Positions 14,301-19,232 of a stretch of DNA of 19,232 nucleotides are shown in pieces. Every line of letters begins with the position of its first letter. Positions within the stretch are counted from its first letter, which is position 1. The stretch is from RGIG3701 sp964438515. Its GTDB lineage: Bacteria; Planctomycetota; Planctomycetia; Pirellulales; Thermoguttaceae. Both the position numbers and the translations under genes were made by a program. A model generated the notes under the pieces. It had not been told where the DNA came from and made no database searches. It worked only from the letters and a program-made list of their open reading frames with translations. The stretch is taken from NCBI GenBank assembly GCA_964438515.1, contig CAYTLK010000071.1:1-19232 (forward strand). Reading direction: 5' to 3'.

Positions 14301-15407
14301 ATGAAAAATATTCAAAAAATATTCGCCGCGGGAATGCTTCTTTCGGGTGCGTTTCTGGTTTCGAACGTCTCTGCATACGTTCTCGATTTCGAAAATTATG
14401 TTTCCGGTACGAATACCTACGCGCAAGGCTCGGTTCCTGAAGGAACGTCCGAAACGTCGTACGTTTATACGCACTCGTTCAACTCCGCGTGCGGCACGAT
14501 TTCTCTCAATTCCGATTGGGCCGATTGGGGAACATTATACGGCCGACCCGTTTCCTGGTCGTGGAACGGCGGCTTCACGATTTCGAATGTGAATGCGGAA
14601 GACACAACGAACTCCCGCACTTCCGCCGACGGAAAATCGAATGGTGCATATGCGTACAGTTCCAACACCTACGCTGCGGTTGCGGGAGCCGCCAACTATC
14701 CGACGGAAGGATACGGAATCACCGTTTCCGGCTCGCAAAACAGCGCAGGATACGCCGTGATGTTTGGTTCTGCCACTCGCGGAACGGTCGGCGGAACGGT
14801 TACTTTCGAAAATTCGGTTTCTTTGAAGTCCCTCGATTTCACCAATCCGGCAGGCGCTTTGAATATCGTAACTTATGGAAGCAACTTTAACGAATTGGCC
14901 TCTGAAGACAATTGGGCGGCGGTGATTGTTCGAGGATGGAACTCGGATGGAATTCTCGTCGGGCAAAAAACAATGATGCTGTACGATTATCTGACGGGTG
15001 AAAATATGGTGACGAATTGGACGGAAGCCTCGTTCGAAAACATCTCGCTTCACGTTTTGGATGCGGAGTATTTCGGTACAACCGCAACGGATCCCAACTA
15101 CTTGGAAATCAAAGAAAAGGTGGAAAACGCCGCCGCGTCGAATGATTTCAGCACCTTAGTTTCACTGTACAGCGCCGCGGATTATGGTTCTTTCAAAGAC
15201 GTTTCGAAACTCACATTCAGTTTTGACGGTTCCGATTACGGAAACTGGGGACTCAACTTCCCCGCCTATTTCGCGCTCGACAATTTAACGTACGAATACT
15301 CGCTTCCCTCCGACGCGCTTCCGGAACCCGCAGCGTGGATTCTGTGTCTGCTGGGACTTCTTTTGCTTCCTGTACGTAAATTCAGACGCACGGAACTAGC
15401 TGGCTGA
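14301..15407 (+). CDS. DUF4465-like exported protein with PEP-CTERM anchor
   Basis: A 368-residue secreted protein. A signal peptide covers about 1-25 (KNIQKIFAAGMLLSGAFLVS, cleavage near VSA). The body resembles DUF4465: a WNGGFTISNVNAEDTT segment, SAGYAVMFGSA, an aromatic DNWAAVIVRGWNSDG strand, LYDYLTGENMVTNWTEASF, and the ending LNFPAYFALDNLTYE. The C-terminus (340-368) has LPEPAAWILC, a hydrophobic helix and RKFRR, the PEP-CTERM signal sorted by exosortase. AAGGA at 14286-14290 precedes the start. It follows DUF1559 in the riboswitch-controlled unit. From memory, DUF4465-type surface proteins occur in Bacteroidota B12-uptake loci (BtuH-like cobamide binders), but that link was not checked. 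Cobamide binding is therefore an inference from context. Its stop overlaps the convergent permease gene by 26 bases. Confidence 0.75.
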   Translation: MKNIQKIFAAGMLLSGAFLVSNVSAYVLDFENYVSGTNTYAQGSVPEGTSETSYVYTHSFNSACGTISLNSDWADWGTLYGRPVSWSWNGGFTISNVNAEDTTNSRTSADGKSNGAYAYSSNTYAAVAGAANYPTEGYGITVSGSQNSAGYAVMFGSATRGTVGGTVTFENSVSLKSLDFTNPAGALNIVTYGSNFNELASEDNWAAVIVRGWNSDGILVGQKTMMLYDYLTGENMVTNWTEASFENISLHVLDAEYFGTTATDPNYLEIKEKVENAAASNDFSTLVSLYSAADYGSFKDVSKLTFSFDGSDYGNWGLNFPAYFALDNLTYEYSLPSDALPEPAAWILCLLGLLLLPVRKFRRTELAG

Positions 15408-16824
15408 GAGCCATGGTGACGAGGATTCCGACGCAACCCATAAGCGCGAGACCGACGGTCCAGGTTTTTAGAACGTCCGTTTCGCGCATTCCGCTCATAC
15501 TCGCGAAGATGCAGAATCCGCTGTCGTTCATCCAGCCGGTGACGCACGAACCAACGCCGATCGCGACCGCCACGTAACCGGGGTGAAATCCGAGTGCGGC
15601 GGCCTCAAGACCCAGTGTTGAGAAGATTCCGGCAGTCGTAATCATTGCGGTGGTGCTGGAACCTTGCGCCGTTTTAATCATCGCGGCTGTTCCGAATGCA
15701 AGAAGCAGGACGCCGAGACCCGAAAGTGTGCCGTTTCCGGAGGTCATTAATTCCTGAATGCGCTCACCGACGCCGCAGGTGCGAAGCATGGAACCGAACG
15801 CACCGCCGGCAGAAGTAATCAAAATAATCATTCCAGCAGCGTGCAGCGCCAGACCCATTTCGCGTTCGATCGCCCGCAGCGAAAGTTTCTGCGTCTTCCA
15901 AAGAATCGTTAGAGCCGTGAAAGCTGAAATCATGAGCGCAACTTGCGCATCTCCCGCAAAATAAAGGACTTTTCGCAGAATCTGAGCGGAATCAGCCCAA
16001 ATTATCGTACCGTTTTCTGTAAGTGCTTTGACGACAGAAGCAGAGGCGATGAGTACGACGGGCAGAAGAATGGGAAGGATGGATTCCAGAAACGACGGGA
16101 GTTTTCGTTTGTTTTTTATTTCGTCGGAAAGAACGTTTTGCGTTTCCGATTTCCACGGTTTGAGCGTTTCCCGAATTTCTTCATCCTGAATTTCCGGGGT
16201 CGGCATGGTTTTGTCGAGGAGTTTTGCGATGAGCAGCGCGAAAGGTGCGGTACAGATTCCGACCATTCCACTCAAAAGCATCATCATTCCGATAGAAATT
16301 CCCATCTGTTTTGCGACGAGCAGCGGTCCGGGCGTCGGCGGAATCAGTGTGTGTGAAAGCGTCGCGCCGAAACCGATTGCAAGCAGATACAAAACATAAT
16401 GTTTCTGCGTCATTCGATAGACGGCCCGCGCCAGCGGCAAAAGCAGATAGAACGTTGCGTCGTAAAAAACAGGAATCGAAATAAGAAATCCGCTCGAAAG
16501 CAGTGCGGAAGGCGTATGTTCTGTTCCGAAAAGACGGACGATTTTCTGTACGATTTTATCTGCCGCACCGCTGGAGGTCATCGCCTGTCCGATGAGTGCG
16601 CCCATGGTGATAAGAATCATGATTTTCCCCGCCATTTCGCCCAAAGCGGTTCCGACGCGTGCGACTTGCGCCGCCCAGTCGCCTTCCGTTCCTGCCGCAG
16701 GAGGTGCGAGAAAACTCACGAGCAGCGCCGCCGCCAGCAGCGCCAGAAACGGGTTCCAGCGCAGCACGACGATGAGTCCGACGACGGTTATAAGTCCGAG
16801 GAGCAAAATCAGCAGGGGATCCAT
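15382..16824 (-). CDS. GntP-family permease (gluconate/sugar-acid:H+ symporter)
   Basis: A 480-residue polytopic inner-membrane transporter. The chain is hydrophobic, with about a dozen membrane helices. GntP landmarks include FLISIPVFYDATFYLLLPLAR, the conserved GATLSHTLIPPTPGPLLVAKQMG loop, and a later AQGSSTTAMITTAGI segment, with SCVTGWMNDSGFCIFASMSG near the end. Members move gluconate and related sugar acids or hydroxy acids with protons; the substrate here cannot be read from sequence. AAAGG (plus-strand 16833-16837) lies 8 bases before the ATG. It lies downstream of the secreted beta-helix gene on the same strand, 142 bases away, which suggests uptake of acidic sugars released outside. 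The length is usual for the family (about 440-480). Confidence 0.92.
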   Translation of the reverse strand: MDPLLILLLGLITVVGLIVVLRWNPFLALLAAALLVSFLAPPAAGTEGDWAAQVARVGTALGEMAGKIMILITMGALIGQAMTSSGAADKIVQKIVRLFGTEHTPSALLSSGFLISIPVFYDATFYLLLPLARAVYRMTQKHYVLYLLAIGFGATLSHTLIPPTPGPLLVAKQMGISIGMMMLLSGMVGICTAPFALLIAKLLDKTMPTPEIQDEEIRETLKPWKSETQNVLSDEIKNKRKLPSFLESILPILLPVVLIASASVVKALTENGTIIWADSAQILRKVLYFAGDAQVALMISAFTALTILWKTQKLSLRAIEREMGLALHAAGMIILITSAGGAFGSMLRTCGVGERIQELMTSGNGTLSGLGVLLLAFGTAAMIKTAQGSSTTAMITTAGIFSTLGLEAAALGFHPGYVAVAIGVGSCVTGWMNDSGFCIFASMSGMRETDVLKTWTVGLALMGCVGILVTMALSQLVPCV

Positions 16825-16966
16825 AAATCAAACCTTTAATCTTAAATTTAGTACATTTTCAATATCAGAATCGTTTTGGGTGTTTCTCGTCATTTCGTTT
16901 GCGGCTCGCGAGAGAGGGACTTTTGGAAAGTCTTAACCGCTTGACGTTCTCGCCCCAGCAAGGGCG

Positions 16967-19078
16967 TCACTCGCGCGGAAGCGCCATCGCCTGTCGCGGC
17001 TCGCGACCCATTTTTTCGAACGGAATCGCTTGGAACCCTGGAATTTTCGTGAAAATTTCCGAATCGGGTTTCAGCGCGTAGTTTCCGTTTTCCGCATCGA
17101 CGAACCCTGGATCATGATCGAACGTTACGTTCGTCGCGTCGACGTCCCACGTCCCGGTTGCATCGACAGAAGGACGGACAAAAACGTTTTTACTCGCAAA
17201 ATTGTGCCGTTTTTCAATCGGCGCGCCGTCCATGAAATTTTTGAGTTCGGGATAGGCGTTCAAATACGTTTCGCCCGTAATATCGACCTCTTCGAGGAGC
17301 CGCGTCTGCCAGAGCGGCGCGTCGATGTATTCTTTCCAGCGTTTATCGTTCCACGGGGCGGAGCCGAGAGGACGTTTGCAGTCGACAAAAATGTTATTTT
17401 CCGCAACGTTTCCGTGTCCTCCGTGACAGAAAATCGTACCAAAACTCCCTTTTCCGGGATCGCCGCAGCGGACGAAGACGTTTCCGAAGACGGTCTCTCC
17501 GCCGTCGCCGTCGTCAAAATAAACCGCCGCGTTTCCGTGGCCGCGAGGGGAACCGATATCGTACCAGTAGTTGAATCGCAGAACGTTTCCGCGTGCAGAC
17601 GGATTTCGGCCTTTGTAGAATGCGGCTGCGTCGTCGCCGGTCAAACAGACGTGATGAACGATGTTGTATTCGAAAATCATGTTGTTTCCGCCGAACGCCA
17701 CCGCCTGATGCGGAGCGTCGTAGAATTCGTTGTGACGTGCGACATTTCCGACGCCGCCAAAAATCAGACCGTTTGCGTAGCAGAGTTGGTACTGCGCGAA
17801 GCTGCGAATGACGTTGTTTTCGACGAGGCTGTTTCCGGGCGTGAGGGTTTTACGATCCCCTGAAGAAAGACGGACGCCGCCTGTGCCGTTCTGTTCGACG
17901 AGATTTCCGCGAAAAGTGACGTTGTTTCCATCATTGAACGATGCGCCGGATTCACGGGTGTTTCGAATTGTACAGTTTTCAATAGTGAGAAAATCGGTGT
18001 GTTCCGCGCGGATTCCGGAAGAGTATGTTTCTTCGAGTACGAAACCGTCGAAAGTGACGTACGATGCATCGTGAATGTTCAAAATCGGCTGATTCACGAA
18101 CGCGAGCGTGACGCGGGTTCCGGAAAGGTCACATTTGGGATAAAAATAGAGTTTTTTTGCCGTCACATCGACGTAATACTCGCCCGGAACGTCGAGTTCT
18201 TCAAGCAGATGAATCGCTCTCCAGCGTCTCGGCGAGGGATTTCCCTGACGCAGACCGTACGTGGATTGACCTTCAAACTCAATCCGTTTCTTTTCCGCAT
18301 CGATACTTGCGACTTTCAGCACGTCGTCGTGCCAGTCGAAGCACCAGTACCCCCACAGCCACACACCGTTTGCCGCATTCCATCGATTCGGCGCGTCTTC
18401 GGTGTACCGGAACGTTCCTCCGCGAGGTTTTTCCGCATCGTTTCTCATGCTTGCTGCATCGGACGCAAGGCCGGAATTTGCTTTCGAACCGCTGTCCACA
18501 ATTTCCGCCACAGTCGCCCAACCATCGTTCGGCCAGCGTGCGATTTGCATTCGTTCCCCATTCACGAACAGTTCCGGAATTGCGAGCGGCATCCTGCAGT
18601 GCGCGCCTGAAACGCTTAGATTTCCGACTCCTGCCGCATCGAGATCCAGAACTTTCACCTGATTCCTTGCGCCCTCCGGAATCCGATCGAGGACGTTTTC
18701 GTCGGTCACATTCTGAAACATTTCGGCTTTCAGTTCCACGGCTCCGGAGAGGTGCGCGCCCTGTGGATTTTCTGCACGATAAACAACAGGAGCGTCTTTT
18801 GTTCCTCCGTCTTGCGCTTCGAGCGAAAACGACGAGGCGCGGAAATACGTTCCGTTTTTGACGACGACATCGACTTTTTCTTTCCCGACGTAATTTCTTG
18901 CCGCGTCGCGCGCCGCCTCCAGCGTTGTGAACGGTTTTTCTTCAGAACCGTCCGGCACGACCGAATTGTTTCCTTGCGGCGCGACGAAAAAGGTTTTTGC
19001 GTCTGTTGAGGCTGAGAAAATCGCCGTTACACCCGCACAAAGGATGCAGGTCCAGCAAAATTTAAATACTTTTTTCAT
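16967..19078 (-). CDS. Secreted right-handed parallel beta-helix protein, probable glycan-active enzyme
   Basis: A 703-residue exported protein with a signal peptide at about 1-27 (cleavage near STDA). The N-terminal module has the layout common to beta-helix glycosidases and lyases: FFVAPQGNN, EEKPFTTLEAARDAAR, VVKNGTYFRASSFSL, APVVYRAENPQGAHLSG, then ELFVNGERMQIARWPNDGW. The middle part (about 335-560) contains successive PbH1-like coils, for example SYVTFDGFVLEETYSSGIR, FLTIENCTIRNT, NNVTFRGNLVEQNGTGGVRL and NMIFEYNIVHHV. Asp and His pairs in the coils could be catalytic, but no family-specific active site is assigned. GH141-like or pectate-lyase-like activity are candidates. The ribosome site is weak. 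Minor inverted repeats occur after the stop (for example GACTTT/AAAGTC near 16918-16932) without a T-run. The likely partner is the downstream GntP permease. Confidence 0.82.
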   Translation of the reverse strand: MKKVFKFCWTCILCAGVTAIFSASTDAKTFFVAPQGNNSVVPDGSEEKPFTTLEAARDAARNYVGKEKVDVVVKNGTYFRASSFSLEAQDGGTKDAPVVYRAENPQGAHLSGAVELKAEMFQNVTDENVLDRIPEGARNQVKVLDLDAAGVGNLSVSGAHCRMPLAIPELFVNGERMQIARWPNDGWATVAEIVDSGSKANSGLASDAASMRNDAEKPRGGTFRYTEDAPNRWNAANGVWLWGYWCFDWHDDVLKVASIDAEKKRIEFEGQSTYGLRQGNPSPRRWRAIHLLEELDVPGEYYVDVTAKKLYFYPKCDLSGTRVTLAFVNQPILNIHDASYVTFDGFVLEETYSSGIRAEHTDFLTIENCTIRNTRESGASFNDGNNVTFRGNLVEQNGTGGVRLSSGDRKTLTPGNSLVENNVIRSFAQYQLCYANGLIFGGVGNVARHNEFYDAPHQAVAFGGNNMIFEYNIVHHVCLTGDDAAAFYKGRNPSARGNVLRFNYWYDIGSPRGHGNAAVYFDDGDGGETVFGNVFVRCGDPGKGSFGTIFCHGGHGNVAENNIFVDCKRPLGSAPWNDKRWKEYIDAPLWQTRLLEEVDITGETYLNAYPELKNFMDGAPIEKRHNFASKNVFVRPSVDATGTWDVDATNVTFDHDPGFVDAENGNYALKPDSEIFTKIPGFQAIPFEKMGREPRQAMALPRE

Positions 19079-19117
19079 AGAAATATCTGCTTTCGTAAAA
19101 AATGGGAGGGATAATTT

Positions 19118-19232
19118 GCTTAATCACACTGCCGTCACATAAAAAGGACACGTATTTTTAAGGGTTTATTCTTTTTTTGAGTGCGCTTAGTTACTCTGCC
19201 GTTACATAAAAAGGACACGTATTTTTAAGGGT
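19118..19232. repeat. Two copies of a 37-bp repeat at the window edge
   Basis: Positions 19129-19165 and 19196-19232 match at 36 of 37 bases (C/T difference at the eighth base). Both begin CTGCCGT(C/T)ACAT and end TATTTTTAAGGGT. The period is 67 bases. The similarity extends weakly leftward (GCTTA, then T and AC in register, from 19118 and 19185). The second copy ends exactly at the window end, so more copies may follow. The repeats lie about 50 bases upstream of the beta-helix gene start. Confidence 0.85.

Noticed and set aside
17030..17863. A 277-codon plus-strand ORF opposite the beta-helix gene, with similar ones up to 18861
   Set aside because: The predicted proteins show no family pattern. 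The minus strand encodes a complete exported beta-helix protein over the same bases.

Overview
The window looks like a chromosomal segment of an anaerobic member of the Planctomycetota. Three things point there: a DUF1559 pseudopilin-like protein (13416-14276), a long Cys/Tyr-rich YTV repeat protein of the type first described in Rhodopirellula (4522-6657), and a J-like N-terminal domain without HPD, of the kind seen in planctomycete membrane proteins (10972-12783). A PEP-CTERM sorting tail and a HydE [FeFe]-hydrogenase maturase suggest exosortase-type surface anchoring and a fermentative or anaerobic life. The species cannot be named from this sequence. A 100-N scaffold gap shows that it is a draft assembly.

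Layout. 66-350: a small hydrophobic ORF. 479-1477 (-): a DRG/Obg-like TGS GTPase with its own promoter. 1639-3976 (+): an M16-family protein that has lost its zinc motif, followed closely by hydE and then a 12-codon ORF with a strong ribosome site. 4028-4521: AT-rich, non-coding, with hairpins and a probable promoter. 4522-6657: the secreted YTV repeat protein, closed by a strong terminator. 6913-12783 (+): rsmH, a 1005-residue single-pass protein with two C-terminal LysM domains (interrupted by a gap that looks artificial), and a J-like membrane protein, apparently one operon. 12897-12979: tRNA-Leu(CAA) with a terminator. 13013-13268: a cobalamin (B12) riboswitch. 13416-15407 (+): the DUF1559 protein and a DUF4465-like PEP-CTERM protein. 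On the minus strand, a GntP-type permease (15382-16824) and a secreted parallel beta-helix protein (16967-19078). The right edge holds two copies of a 37-bp repeat.

How the parts may work together. The most interesting unit is the B12 riboswitch leading into two exported proteins with no recognisable transporter or cobalamin enzyme behind it. This reads as a B12-controlled surface module, perhaps for capturing cobamides in a phylum with an unusual envelope. The rsmH operon is also notable. Where most bacteria have ftsL and ftsI after rsmH, this genome has a long LysM protein and a J-like membrane protein. The beta-helix protein and the GntP permease form a plausible glycan-cleavage and sugar-acid uptake pair.
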